A stretch of 64,000 nt of DNA from Clostridium_S neuense (GTDB taxonomy: Bacteria; Bacillota; Clostridia; Clostridiales; Clostridiaceae): contig NZ_JBJIAA010000006.1 in the NCBI RefSeq assembly GCF_045310695.1, positions 200,991 through 264,990 of the forward strand, read 5' to 3'. The position numbers and the translations under genes are program-made. Shown in pieces: positions 35,679-43,933 of the stretch. Below the pieces are notes generated by a model, which was not told the origin of the DNA, did not search any database, and was given only the letters and a program-made list of their open reading frames with translations. Within the stretch, counting starts at the first letter, position 1, and every line of letters starts with the position of its first letter.

Positions 35679-36035
35679 TTGATAAATCTAAAAAAGCCGA
35701 CTCTTCTTTTTTCAGCAATATGTGCTGCTATTTTACTATTAGCTACTCCAAAATCAGCAATGGCTGCAAATAGAGATTTCTATGATATTTCCAAAACTCC
35801 ACCTATACTTTATAGTAATGCAGATCTTCAATCTGAAGAATCAAAATTAGATGCTTTAATAACAGCCACAGAAGATCATCCAACATTTATGGTATATGAA
35901 TTTAGCGGTCAGTATTATAACTACGCAAAATTATTTGCTAACTATCAAATTGCACATAATTCTGGACAAAGTCCAACACAAGCATTTATATTTGCATTAG
36001 AAAATACAATACCTCTTCCTGCACCAAAAAAATAA
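35679..36035 (+). CDS. Small secreted hypothetical protein
   Basis: A 118-residue protein with a signal peptide: basic INLKKPT, hydrophobic LLFSAICAAILLLA and a likely signal-peptidase site after SAMAA near residue 30. The mature part of about 88 residues (NRDFYDISKTPPILY, FMVYEFSGQYYNYAKLF) has no recognised domain and no cysteine. TTG is the start, with AGGAGG 8 bases upstream and TATAAT at 35650-35655. It is flanked by its own terminator. Confidence 0.7.
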   Translation: MINLKKPTLLFSAICAAILLLATPKSAMAANRDFYDISKTPPILYSNADLQSEESKLDALITATEDHPTFMVYEFSGQYYNYAKLFANYQIAHNSGQSPTQAFIFALENTIPLPAPKK

Positions 36036-36067
36036 AAGTGAAAAGGACATTCCTTTCCACTTTTATT
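36031..36067. terminator. Bidirectional terminator
   Basis: A 17-base stem with one mismatch (AATAAAAGTGAAAAGGA with TCCTTTCCACTTTTATT) and a 3-base loop between the convergent secreted-protein and tenI genes. Confidence 0.85.
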
Positions 36068-36076
36068 AATTCTAAG

Positions 36077-36652
36077 CTAAATCTCTTTTATAATTTTCTC
36101 TACAATTAAAGGTTCATCCATAGCAGAAGACATTATAGCAAGCCCCTTAGCCCCAGCTTTAATTACATCTCTTGCATTTTTTTCACTAATGCCCCCAATG
36201 GCAATTACAGGCACAGTTACTTTTGTTACGATTTTCCTAATATAATTTAATCCTTTTCCTTTTACCCCCGGCTTACAAGCTGTTTCATATACATTTCCGC
36301 AAAGCAAATATGCTGCGCCATTTTTTTCAGCTTCAATTGCCTCTTCCAAGCTGTGAACCGATACTCCCGTTTTTATATTAATTTTTTCTTGTCTCATGAA
36401 ACTCTCAAAGCCTGTATGATATGCATAAGCATCAATTTCTTCAGCTACCCTTAAACTTCCATTGACAATCAACCTAGCATTATATCTTTCCGTAATAACT
36501 TTTACTTTGTGAGCTAATTTATAAAGTTCATGATATTTAAGATCTTTTTCTCTTAAAATTATATTTTTAGCACCATATTGAAGTGCTTTTTCAAGTCTAT
36601 CACATAAGCTTCCCTTTGCTACTAATTTTCTATTTGTAACAACATATATCAT
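36077..36652 (-). CDS. tenI: TenI/ThiE-like protein, probable thiazole tautomerase
   Basis: A 191-residue TIM-barrel protein of the ThiE superfamily: NIILREKDL, ARLIVNGSLRVAEE, SVHSLEEAIEAEKNGAAY and VIAIGGISEKNARDVI. Relative to ThiE it has LIVNGS where ThiE has LIIDDR and lacks HVGQ, so the synthase site is not kept. TenI from Bacillus aromatises the thiazole made by ThiG. It overlaps thiH by 4 bases (ATGA) and ends the thiS-F-G-H operon, consistent with that role. The true ThiE is at 28648. Confidence 0.8.
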   Translation of the reverse strand: MIYVVTNRKLVAKGSLCDRLEKALQYGAKNIILREKDLKYHELYKLAHKVKVITERYNARLIVNGSLRVAEEIDAYAYHTGFESFMRQEKINIKTGVSVHSLEEAIEAEKNGAAYLLCGNVYETACKPGVKGKGLNYIRKIVTKVTVPVIAIGGISEKNARDVIKAGAKGLAIMSSAMDEPLIVEKIIKEI

Positions 36653-37755
36653 AGTGTACTTTGAAAATCCTTAAATACTGGGTTATATCCCAAACCCTTT
36701 ATTGCATCATAAACTTCCTTAACACTTCTTTTATCATTTGTATCAAACTGACCTTCCCCTTTATCCTTACATGAATGTCCTCCAACTTCCGTAGATACAC
36801 CTGCTGACATCTTTGTTACTCCTATAGGAATAAGACTATCTCTAAATTTAGCCGGTTCCCTTGTAGTTATATTTGTACCTGCTCTTGGTAAAAACAGCTT
36901 GTATGCTAAAATCACTTGTACAATATTTTTATCATTAACCTCATATATGTCACTAAAGCTTCCTGCATGTGGCCTTATTCTAGGTGCAGACATTGATATC
37001 TCAACACCTGGAAATTTATTTTGAATATAAGCAGCATGAAGTCCTGTAAAAAATGCCTCACTTCTCCATTTATATAATCCAAGAAGCGCTCCTGTTCCTA
37101 TTGAATGAATCCCTGCCCTACATACTCTTTCCGGTGCATCAAGTCTAAATTTAAAATTCTTTTTAGGTCCACTCAAATGAACCTTATCGTATTTTTCTTC
37201 ATTATAAGTTTCTTGATAAATTGTAAGACTATCTGCTCCTGCAGCAACAAGTTCCTTATATTCGTCAACTTCTAACGGGTATATTTCTATACATATAGAA
37301 CTGAAATATTTCTTTAATATTTTTATAGCATCTCTTATATACGTTACTGGTGTATGAAACTTTGATTCTCCAGTTAAAACTATTATATTTCTCATGCCAG
37401 ACTCATATATAGCTTTAGCTTCCTTTTCTATTTCTTCAAAAGTAAGCTGCTTTCTTGATATTTTATTTGTTACATTATAACCACAGTACGCACAGCCATT
37501 TACACAGTAATTTGCAATATACATTGGTGTATATAGTACTACTGTTTTTCCAAAATTCCTCAAGGATAATTTCCTCACCTTTTGAGCTAGAGGTTCTAGG
37601 TAACTTTCTGCTGCTGGAGATAAAAGTCTTAAAAAATCAATTTCGTCTACATTATCCTTGCACAGAATTTTTTCTATATCACTTTCCCTTGTCTTAGAAA
37701 AAAAATCTTCAAAATCAAATTCTTTATACTCCTGTAATTTTTCATAAAAACTCAT
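36649..37755 (-). CDS. thiH: 2-iminoacetate synthase ThiH
   Basis: A 368-residue radical SAM enzyme that cleaves tyrosine to dehydroglycine for thiazole synthesis in anaerobes. The cluster motif YCVNGCAYCGYN lies near residues 82-93. Also visible: LTGESKFHTPV, YQETYNEEKYDKVH, HSIGTGALLGLYKWRSEAF and GVTKMSAGVSTEVGGH. It lies between thiG and tenI. Typical length. An oxygen-sensitive ThiH rather than the ThiO route fits an anaerobe. Confidence 0.94.
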   Translation of the reverse strand: MSFYEKLQEYKEFDFEDFFSKTRESDIEKILCKDNVDEIDFLRLLSPAAESYLEPLAQKVRKLSLRNFGKTVVLYTPMYIANYCVNGCAYCGYNVTNKISRKQLTFEEIEKEAKAIYESGMRNIIVLTGESKFHTPVTYIRDAIKILKKYFSSICIEIYPLEVDEYKELVAAGADSLTIYQETYNEEKYDKVHLSGPKKNFKFRLDAPERVCRAGIHSIGTGALLGLYKWRSEAFFTGLHAAYIQNKFPGVEISMSAPRIRPHAGSFSDIYEVNDKNIVQVILAYKLFLPRAGTNITTREPAKFRDSLIPIGVTKMSAGVSTEVGGHSCKDKGEGQFDTNDKRSVKEVYDAIKGLGYNPVFKDFQSTL

Positions 37756-37766
37756 TTTTACACTTC

Positions 37767-38537
37767 CTATCTTAAAAATCCAGTAAGTGGTGATGAAGCC
37801 TCAGCATATTCTCTTTCAGCACCAAGTTTCGCTGTATATGCTTTTCTTCCTGCTTCAACTGCAAGTGAAAATGCCTCTGCCATTAAAACAGGATTATCAG
37901 CTGTTGCTATAGCTGTATTTACAAGAACAGCATCAGCACCCATTTCCATAGCAAGTGCTGCATCTGATGGTTTACCTATTCCTGCATCAACAATTACAGG
38001 CACCTCATTTATTTCTTCTATTAAAATCTTTATCATTTCCTTAGTTCTAAGCCCTCTATTTGTTCCGATAGGCGCTCCAAGTGGCATTACCGCAGCTGCA
38101 CCTGCACTAACGAGTCTTCTAGCATCCATTAAGTCCGGATTTATATATGGAAGTACAATAAAGCCTTCCTCTGCAAGTACTTCTGTTGCTTTTATAGTTT
38201 CATAATTATCTGGAAGTAAATATTTATTATCTGAGATAACTTCTATCTTAATCCAATTTCCACAGCCTACTGCTTTTGCAATTCTAGCAAGTCTTATTGC
38301 TTCTTCTGCGGTTCTAGCACCCGACGTATTTGGCAAAAGTATTAAATCTTTATTTACAAAATTAAGTATGTTATCATCTTCTGACGAAGTTTCATCTACC
38401 CTTCTAAGTGCAACAGTTATGACCTCCGCCTTTGATCTTTCCATTATCCTTGGAATTATTTCATTTGAGCTTAACTTACCTGTTCCAACGAAAAGTCTAT
38501 TTTTAAGCTTAACTCCTCCTATGATAAGTTCCTCCAT
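37767..38537 (-). CDS. thiG: Thiazole synthase ThiG
   Basis: A 256-residue TIM-barrel enzyme that forms the thiazole ring from DXP, dehydroglycine and ThiS thiocarboxylate. Motifs: LFVGTGKLSS, ITVALRRVD (catalytic region), LLPNTSGARTAEEA, IKIEVISD, VMPLGAPIGTNRGL and VIVDAGIGKPSDAALAMEMG, VLVNTAIA. Normal length; 11 bases upstream of the thiH start in transcription order. Confidence 0.95.
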   Translation of the reverse strand: MEELIIGGVKLKNRLFVGTGKLSSNEIIPRIMERSKAEVITVALRRVDETSSEDDNILNFVNKDLILLPNTSGARTAEEAIRLARIAKAVGCGNWIKIEVISDNKYLLPDNYETIKATEVLAEEGFIVLPYINPDLMDARRLVSAGAAAVMPLGAPIGTNRGLRTKEMIKILIEEINEVPVIVDAGIGKPSDAALAMEMGADAVLVNTAIATADNPVLMAEAFSLAVEAGRKAYTAKLGAEREYAEASSPLTGFLR

Positions 38538-38550
38538 TTATAAACCCCTC

Positions 38551-39351
38551 CTATTTTTCATTCATTATTATTCTAAGCACTGCATTTGCCTCATGATTTG
38601 CCGCTATAGAAACTCTTGGTGACATAAGTCCGTTCCCTGGCTGTGCACCATTTTCTCTATCTCCAACTAAATAAAACCTATCATTTATTTTAGTTGTACA
38701 TATTGTATTGCTGGAAAAATATCCAGCCATGCCTGAAGCTGCAACAATCTTTTTATCCTTCATTTTTGTAAGAACAGCATTTGTAAGTACTGCCTTTGAA
38801 ACGGGATTATCGAAGGCTTCAATAATCATATCCACATCTTTAAAAATATCTACTACATTGCTTTCATCTATAAATGTATCTAAGGTTTCAACCTTTACAA
38901 AAGGATTGCACCAAGATATTATCTCTTTTAAGGCATCAGTTTTTTTCATACCTATGTGTTTCACAAAATACTGCTGTCTATTTAAATTACTTGGTTCAAC
39001 TACATCAAAGTCAACTAATAAAAGCCTTCCAATACCTATTCTTGCGAGCGATACCGCTGCATTTGATCCAAGCCCTCCAAGCCCAGCTACACCAACAGAA
39101 ACCTTCTTAATCTTTTCGTGAACCTTAGGTGTATGCCTTGCCACAAGCTGCGCTTCCATTTCTTCTTTACTTGGAAGCTCACCTTTTTTTATAAGTACAA
39201 CCCTATCCCCATCCTTTAAATAAATGTTCTTTTTCATAATGAATCCATTATATACGACTACATCTGCATCTTTTTTTATTTCCTCTTTAATGCTAAAAAG
39301 TGTACTTTTGCTTGAGATTTCTTTTATTTTTCCATTGACATAAACTTTCAA
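38551..39351 (-). CDS. thiF: ThiF adenylyltransferase with N-terminal ThiS-like domain
   Basis: A 266-residue E1-like enzyme that adenylates the C-terminus of ThiS. The nucleotide motif GVAGLGGLGSNAAVSLAR and the LLVDFDVVEPSNLNRQQY segment are clear. Residues 1 to about 60 (KVYVNGKIKEI ... LKDGDRVVLIKKGELP) form a ubiquitin-like, ThiS-like domain without a terminal diglycine, seen in clostridial ThiF proteins. No zinc-cysteine pairs are visible. I chose the TTG at 39349-39351, with GGAGG 8 bases upstream, one base after the thiS stop. Confidence 0.88.
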   Translation of the reverse strand: MKVYVNGKIKEISSKSTLFSIKEEIKKDADVVVYNGFIMKKNIYLKDGDRVVLIKKGELPSKEEMEAQLVARHTPKVHEKIKKVSVGVAGLGGLGSNAAVSLARIGIGRLLLVDFDVVEPSNLNRQQYFVKHIGMKKTDALKEIISWCNPFVKVETLDTFIDESNVVDIFKDVDMIIEAFDNPVSKAVLTNAVLTKMKDKKIVAASGMAGYFSSNTICTTKINDRFYLVGDRENGAQPGNGLMSPRVSIAANHEANAVLRIIMNEK

Positions 39352-39352
39352 T

Positions 39353-39547
39353 TTAGCCGCCTCCAACGAATCTTATTACTTCTACTTTTGATGCTGTAAA
39401 CAGCTTTTTCTGACTATACTCATTTCTATCTATTATCTCTAAATCTACTTCTACGACTACCTTATCCCTATCAACCTTAATTTCATTTAGCAATTCTGTA
39501 ACAGTAATACCCTGTTTAAAATCCATTTTCTTTCCATTTACTATCAT
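39353..39547 (-). CDS. thiS: Sulfur carrier protein ThiS
   Basis: A 64-residue ubiquitin-like protein: MIVNGKKMDFKQGITVTELL to a C-terminal VIRFVGGG, whose last glycine is converted to a thiocarboxylate that donates sulfur for the thiazole. Start at the ATG 39545-39547, preceded by AGAGGTGA. First gene of the thiSFGH-tenI operon. Confidence 0.92.
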   Translation of the reverse strand: MIVNGKKMDFKQGITVTELLNEIKVDRDKVVVEVDLEIIDRNEYSQKKLFTASKVEVIRFVGGG

Positions 39548-39597
39548 TAAGTCACCTCTTTGCTTTTGATAAATAAGATTTCTAGTAAAATCAAAAA

Positions 39598-39622
39598 GAG
39601 AGAAACAAAAACTGTTTCCCTC
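39598..39622 (-). terminator. Riboswitch-controlled terminator before thiS
   Basis: On the minus strand GAGGGAAAC and GTTTCTCTC form a 9-base stem (one mismatch) around a 7-base loop, followed by TTTTTGATTTT. It stands between the TPP aptamer and thiS and is the probable attenuator. Confidence 0.7.
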
Positions 39623-39692
39623 ATAATCTACTATTTTTAATATCATAAATACACAAATTCTGCGCAGAACTTTATGTTAAATATGAACTAAC

Positions 39693-39784
39693 TATTCCCT
39701 ACGTTGGCATTATCCAAATCAGGTTATGAGGGTCTGGAATCACATTCCACTCTCAGCCTGTCAACAGGCTCCCCAGTTGCGATA
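39693..39784 (-). promoter_or_regulatory. TPP riboswitch (thi box) of the thiS operon
   Basis: On the minus strand: CAACTGGGGAGCCTG, GGCTGAGAGTGG (CTGAGA loop), CCAGACCCTCATAACCTGAT and AATGCCAACGTAGGGAA. These match the classic thi-box consensus closely. It lies about 145 bases before thiS. TPP binding should favour the downstream terminator. Confidence 0.95.
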
Positions 39785-39939
39785 TTAAATTTTACATTTT
39801 TAATTTACCACATTAGGGAAAAAAATGCAACCAAATAGATTTGAAGTTTAAGTGTGATTCATCTTTATTACAAAATATTGTAATTTAAAACCAAATAGAT
39901 TAATATTAATATATTGGTTGTTACTCGTCATAAATAAAC

Positions 39940-40035
39940 CACTTCAACTATTGAAATTCATGTGCACCACAATTGCCATAAGATGGCATTGTGGTACAAA
40001 TAACTTTCAAGTTTCAAGGTAGTTTATCTTTAAAC
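39940..40035. repeat. Structured intergenic repeat, family A copy 1
   Basis: A hairpin-forming element: inner stem CCACAATTGCCAT / ATGGCATTGTGG near 39967-39994, and outer arms TAAACCACTTCAAC / CAAGGTAGTTTATC. A related copy lies at 46446-46550, and right-half fragments at about 39838-39862 and 54240-54275. No coding sequence. The 39785-40145 stretch is otherwise empty. Confidence 0.6.
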
Positions 40036-40145
40036 ACAGTTGATTAGATATATAATTTTAGATTACGTACTTTTCTCTAAAAATAAATTTTATATCTTTA
40101 AAAGCTATTTTTATTCGATAATTTATGGTTAAGGGAGGAAATAGT

Positions 40146-42473
40146 ATGGTTAGTTTTGGTACAAAATCTGAAACACTTGAATATTTATCTACAGTTATTG
40201 TTAACGCTAAAATTATTCCTCAAATACGTTTAACAGTAAGTGAATGGATTAACAATAGCAAAAAAATAATTTCTTTAGTTAAAGAAAAAAATTGGATTGA
40301 TCTTCCGCTAATAGTAAGGAGTAGCTCCATGTCTGAAGATAATTCAATCCATTCATTAGCTGGATGCTTTCTTTCAATTTCAAATGTTATTGGTGAAAAT
40401 CAAATATGCGATGCAATTACAAAGGTTATAGATTCTTACAAGGGTTTAAATTTAAAGGATCAAGTTTTTATTCAGCCTATGCTAAAAAAAGTAAGAATGA
40501 GCGGTGTTGCTTTTAGCAAGGATCCTAATTCTTGTGGTGACTACATTGTTATAAACTATGATGATTATACCTACACTACAGATTCAGTAACCTCTGGTAA
40601 AACTAATAATTTAAAAACATTTTATTACTATAAACATTCAAAAACAGTTCCTAACATTGACAAAAATCTTCTTCGCGTTATAAATTTAATCAGTGAACTT
40701 GAAGCTTTATTTTCTACAGACTCCTTAGATATTGAATTTGCTTTTGATGATGCTTACGACTTATACCTTTTTCAAGTAAGACCACTTATTGTAAACTTAG
40801 CCAACGAAACTAACAAAAATAAAGAATTTATTTACGAATTAAGAAAGAAAATATCCCAACTAAATTTAAGGCATCCTTATTTATATGGAAATAAAACTAT
40901 TTATGGTGTAATGGCTGATTGGAATCCTGCTGAAATGATAGGCATTAAACCAAAACCGCTAGCGCTATCCCTTTATAAAAAAATAATTACAGATGAGATT
41001 TGGGCCTATCAAAGAAATAACTATGGATATAAAAATGTTATAGGTTTTCCATTATTAATAGATTTTTACGGGCTGCCATATATAGACTTACGAATAAGCT
41101 TCAACTCATTTTTACCAGCTAATCTATCAAAAAATCTGTGTGAAAAATTGGTTGATTATTATATAGATGCTCTTATAAAGCATCCTAACTATCATGATAA
41201 AATTGAATTTAAAATAGTATTCTCGTGTTACACCTTTGATACAGAAAAAAGGCTCAGTAAGCTTTTATGTAAAGGTTTTAACAAAAATGAATGTAAAGAG
41301 TTAAGTGAAAGCCTTCAAAAACTAACCAATAATATCATAAATGGAAGTAATCAGCTATGGAAAAATGATATTAAAAAAATTATGGAATTAAAAGATCGTA
41401 GAGAATCAATTTATAATAGTAATTTAGATTTAATTTCTAAAATATACTGGTTACTTAAAGACTGCAGCCTATATGGCGCTCTTCCATTCGCAGGATTGGC
41501 ACGATGTGGATTCATAGCTATAGAATTATTAAATTCCATGGTTGACAATGGAATCTTATCTCAATACGAGTATCAATGCTTTATGAAATCACTTAATACT
41601 GTAAGTTCTAACATTCGATATGATTTTAACCATATAAGTAAACAAGAATTTTTAAACAAATATGGTCACTTGAGACCAGGAACATATGATATTCTTTCTT
41701 CAAGATATGATGAAAATCCCGAATTATACTTTGATTGGAATACTGTAAGCAGCAAAAAAAATTACGATAATGCGAACTTTGAGCTATCTTCAACTCAAAT
41801 GACCAAAATAGATAAACTACTAAAAGCACATAATTTAAATTTTAATTGTACTGAATTATTTGATTTTATTAAAAGTTCTATAGAATTTAGAGAATATTCG
41901 AAATTTATTTTCACACATAATTTAAGCGATGCTCTTTCACTATTCAAACAACTTAGCCTAGAAAATAATTTTACAGCTGAAGATTGTTCCTATGCAAATA
42001 TTAATTGTATAAATGAATTATATTCTTCAAGTCAAAATATAAGATTAACTCTAGCTAATAGCATAAATGAAGGTAAGAAAAAGTATGAGACTACAAAACA
42101 AGTTATACTTCCTTCACTTATAGTTAATTGTGATGATGTTTTAGCGTTTCATGTTCCAATGTCGGAGCCTAATTTTATTACACAAAAATCAGTGATATCA
42201 AAAATTGAGAGCATAAATAATTCTAAACAAAATCTTAAGAACAGCATATTAATGATTCCGAATGCGGACCCAGGATATGATTGGATATTTTTGCATGACA
42301 TTGCCGGATTTATTACAATGTATGGTGGAATAAATTCTCACATGGCAATAAGAGCCGGAGAACTTGGTATTCCTGCAGTTATTGGCGCTGGTGAAACTTT
42401 ATATAACAAATGGTCCACTGCAAACATCCTAAAGATAGATTGTGCTAATAAACAAGTTACAATAATAAGATAA
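40146..42473 (+). CDS. PEP-synthase-like phosphotransferase (ATP-grasp plus phosphohistidine domain)
   Basis: A 775-residue protein. The N-terminal ATP-grasp domain of PEP-synthase type has LIVRSSSMSEDNSIHSLAGC, VFIQPMLKKVRMSGVAFSKD and IEFAFDD...LFQVRPL. The central region is unlike PEP synthase (MADWNPAEMIGIKPKPLALS). A C-terminal swivelling domain has GGINSHMAIRAGELGIPAVI with the phospho-acceptor histidine near residue 732. The PEP/pyruvate-binding barrel is absent, so the substrate is something else. The layout recalls rifampicin phosphotransferase and the capsule-linked glutamine kinase of Campylobacter. I chose the ATG at 40146 (GGGAGG upstream) over one at 40125. Confidence 0.7.
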   Translation: MVSFGTKSETLEYLSTVIVNAKIIPQIRLTVSEWINNSKKIISLVKEKNWIDLPLIVRSSSMSEDNSIHSLAGCFLSISNVIGENQICDAITKVIDSYKGLNLKDQVFIQPMLKKVRMSGVAFSKDPNSCGDYIVINYDDYTYTTDSVTSGKTNNLKTFYYYKHSKTVPNIDKNLLRVINLISELEALFSTDSLDIEFAFDDAYDLYLFQVRPLIVNLANETNKNKEFIYELRKKISQLNLRHPYLYGNKTIYGVMADWNPAEMIGIKPKPLALSLYKKIITDEIWAYQRNNYGYKNVIGFPLLIDFYGLPYIDLRISFNSFLPANLSKNLCEKLVDYYIDALIKHPNYHDKIEFKIVFSCYTFDTEKRLSKLLCKGFNKNECKELSESLQKLTNNIINGSNQLWKNDIKKIMELKDRRESIYNSNLDLISKIYWLLKDCSLYGALPFAGLARCGFIAIELLNSMVDNGILSQYEYQCFMKSLNTVSSNIRYDFNHISKQEFLNKYGHLRPGTYDILSSRYDENPELYFDWNTVSSKKNYDNANFELSSTQMTKIDKLLKAHNLNFNCTELFDFIKSSIEFREYSKFIFTHNLSDALSLFKQLSLENNFTAEDCSYANINCINELYSSSQNIRLTLANSINEGKKKYETTKQVILPSLIVNCDDVLAFHVPMSEPNFITQKSVISKIESINNSKQNLKNSILMIPNADPGYDWIFLHDIAGFITMYGGINSHMAIRAGELGIPAVIGAGETLYNKWSTANILKIDCANKQVTIIR

Positions 42474-42484
42474 AAAAACAAATT

Positions 42485-42584
42485 AAAGAGTAGAGTAAAT
42501 GATGTTCAGAAAAGCTGACAATATATAAGTTTTAAGATTTACCTAAGAAAAACAAAAAATAAATCCACATTCACTCTACTCTTT
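42485..42584. repeat. Long inverted repeat between convergent genes
   Basis: AAAGAGTAGAGTAAATG (42485-42501) pairs with CATTCACTCTACTCTTT (42568-42584), one mismatch in 17, around about 66 bases. It lies between the stops of the phosphotransferase and HAD genes and could act as a terminator or be a degenerate mobile element; the arm resembles those at 28570 and 51525. Confidence 0.5.
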
Positions 42585-42592
42585 ACCCTGTT

Positions 42593-43129
42593 TTACAGAT
42601 AATTTTCTACTACCATCCATTTCACAGCATCTAAAAGATTCTTAGCTAAATAATCAATTTGTACATTTTTTTCGTTATCTTTATTTGCTTTCAAAGAATC
42701 TGCTCCAACACCAGTTCTTACTAAAATTTTATGTGCATATACCTTTTCAGCTGCCTGCATATCAGTTAATCTATCTCCAATTATCATACACTGTGAAAAA
42801 TCTAATTTATATTCATCTGATGCTTTTAACAATAATCCCGTTTCAGGTTTTCTACAACTGCAGTGTTGACTAGGACTATGAGGGCATATATATACATTGT
42901 CCAATCCAAAGCCTAATAACTCTTCTACAAAGTTTCCAAGCGTAGCTTTTCCAAGCGAAATTCCCGGTTGATTGGTAAATGCAAAAATTTTTACTTTGTG
43001 ATGTTTAAGGATTTTAAAGGCCTCTTTTGTAAATGAATATAATTTAAAATCTCCAGGATAAATTACCTCACTGCCTCCCCCCATAGTTCCATCTCTATCA
43101 ATAAATACTGCTTTAATCTTATTTTCCAT
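42593..43129 (-). CDS. HAD-IIIA family phosphatase (GmhB-like)
   Basis: A 178-residue HAD hydrolase: nucleophile motif VFIDRDGTMGGG, motif II FAFTNQPGISLGKA, zinc-type cluster CPHSPSQHCSCRKP, and motif III/IV MIIGDRLTDMQAA. This set is typical of GmhB-like D-glycero-heptose bisphosphate phosphatases and histidinol phosphatases, but the substrate cannot be assigned. Start chosen at the ATG 43127-43129 (MENKIKAVF), with AGAGGTAC upstream, rather than the GTG-like start 7 codons earlier. Convergent with the phosphotransferase gene. Confidence 0.83.
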   Translation of the reverse strand: MENKIKAVFIDRDGTMGGGSEVIYPGDFKLYSFTKEAFKILKHHKVKIFAFTNQPGISLGKATLGNFVEELLGFGLDNVYICPHSPSQHCSCRKPETGLLLKASDEYKLDFSQCMIIGDRLTDMQAAEKVYAHKILVRTGVGADSLKANKDNEKNVQIDYLAKNLLDAVKWMVVENYL

Positions 43130-43404
43130 AACTGTACCTCTTATTACCATATTTTAAAATTATCTATTTCTCTATGAAAAATGATAAACATACATTTCCA
43201 CATATAACTTAACTTGCAAATGCATTAATTTCATTTTGCTTACACTTATTATTATATTACAATTGAACTCCATAATCTATACTTTTGATATTATTATATT
43301 AAAGGTACACATAATATGGTATATTTATTTACATTATTTTATCAATTTATTAATTTAATTTTTTGCAAAAACTCCATAACTAATGAACATCATATTTTTT
43401 ATGG

Positions 43405-43410
43405 TATAAT
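43405..43410 (+). promoter_or_regulatory. -10 box of the folate operon
   Basis: TATAAT at 43405-43410 lies 28 bases before the ATG of the HD gene with AGAGGAG in between; no strong -35 is seen. The gap 43130-43438 shows nothing else. Confidence 0.5.
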
Positions 43411-43438
43411 ATTAAAAAACTCTCTAGAGGAGCTAGCT

Positions 43439-43924
43439 ATGAATACAAATGATAGAATAAATTTAATATTGAGAAATGACAAATTCAATAAATATCTTAA
43501 TAAAAATGAAAGTTTAGAAAAACATAGAGAATTTTGCCATCACAACATAAATCACTTTTTAGATGTTGCTAGAATTGCATACATAATATCACTTGAAGAG
43601 AAACTAAATTTAAAAAAGGATATAATTTATGCTGCCGCACTTCTACACGACATTGGCAAATGGCAGCAGTATGAAAGTAATATTCCTCACAACGAGGCAA
43701 GTGCAAAACTTGCTGTAGAAATCTTGAAAGTCTCTAATTTTAATGATTCGGAAATAAACTTAGTAACTAATGCAATAAAAAATCACAGAAAGAAAACTGA
43801 AGCTTCAACTTTAAGTTCAATACTTTATAAAAGCGATAAGCTCTCAAGAAACTGCTTCAACTGTAAAGCCATAAAAAAATGCAATTGGAGTGATGATAAA
43901 AAAAATTTCATTATAACTTATTGA
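43439..43924 (+). CDS. HD-domain phosphohydrolase in the folate operon
   Basis: A 161-residue HD-domain protein: HHNINHFLDVARIAY (first histidine), AALLHDIGKWQQY (the HD pair near residue 71) and HNEASAKLAVEIL, then NHRKK. Metal-dependent phosphohydrolase fold. I chose the ATG at 43439 since AGAGGAG lies 7 bases upstream. It is followed by folP after 9 bases and must be co-transcribed. Its job may be a phosphate-removing step on dihydroneopterin compounds, a step often without a known enzyme, but that is inference. The C-terminus has a CNCKAIKKC-like cysteine cluster (NCFNCKAIKKCNW). Confidence 0.8.
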   Translation: MNTNDRINLILRNDKFNKYLNKNESLEKHREFCHHNINHFLDVARIAYIISLEEKLNLKKDIIYAAALLHDIGKWQQYESNIPHNEASAKLAVEILKVSNFNDSEINLVTNAIKNHRKKTEASTLSSILYKSDKLSRNCFNCKAIKKCNWSDDKKNFIITY

Positions 43925-43933
43925 GGTGAAAAT

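Noticed and set aside
39557..39646. Longer ThiS with 33 extra N-terminal residues
   Set aside because: The extension overlaps the riboswitch terminator and lacks a ribosome binding site, while AGAGGTGA precedes the internal ATG.
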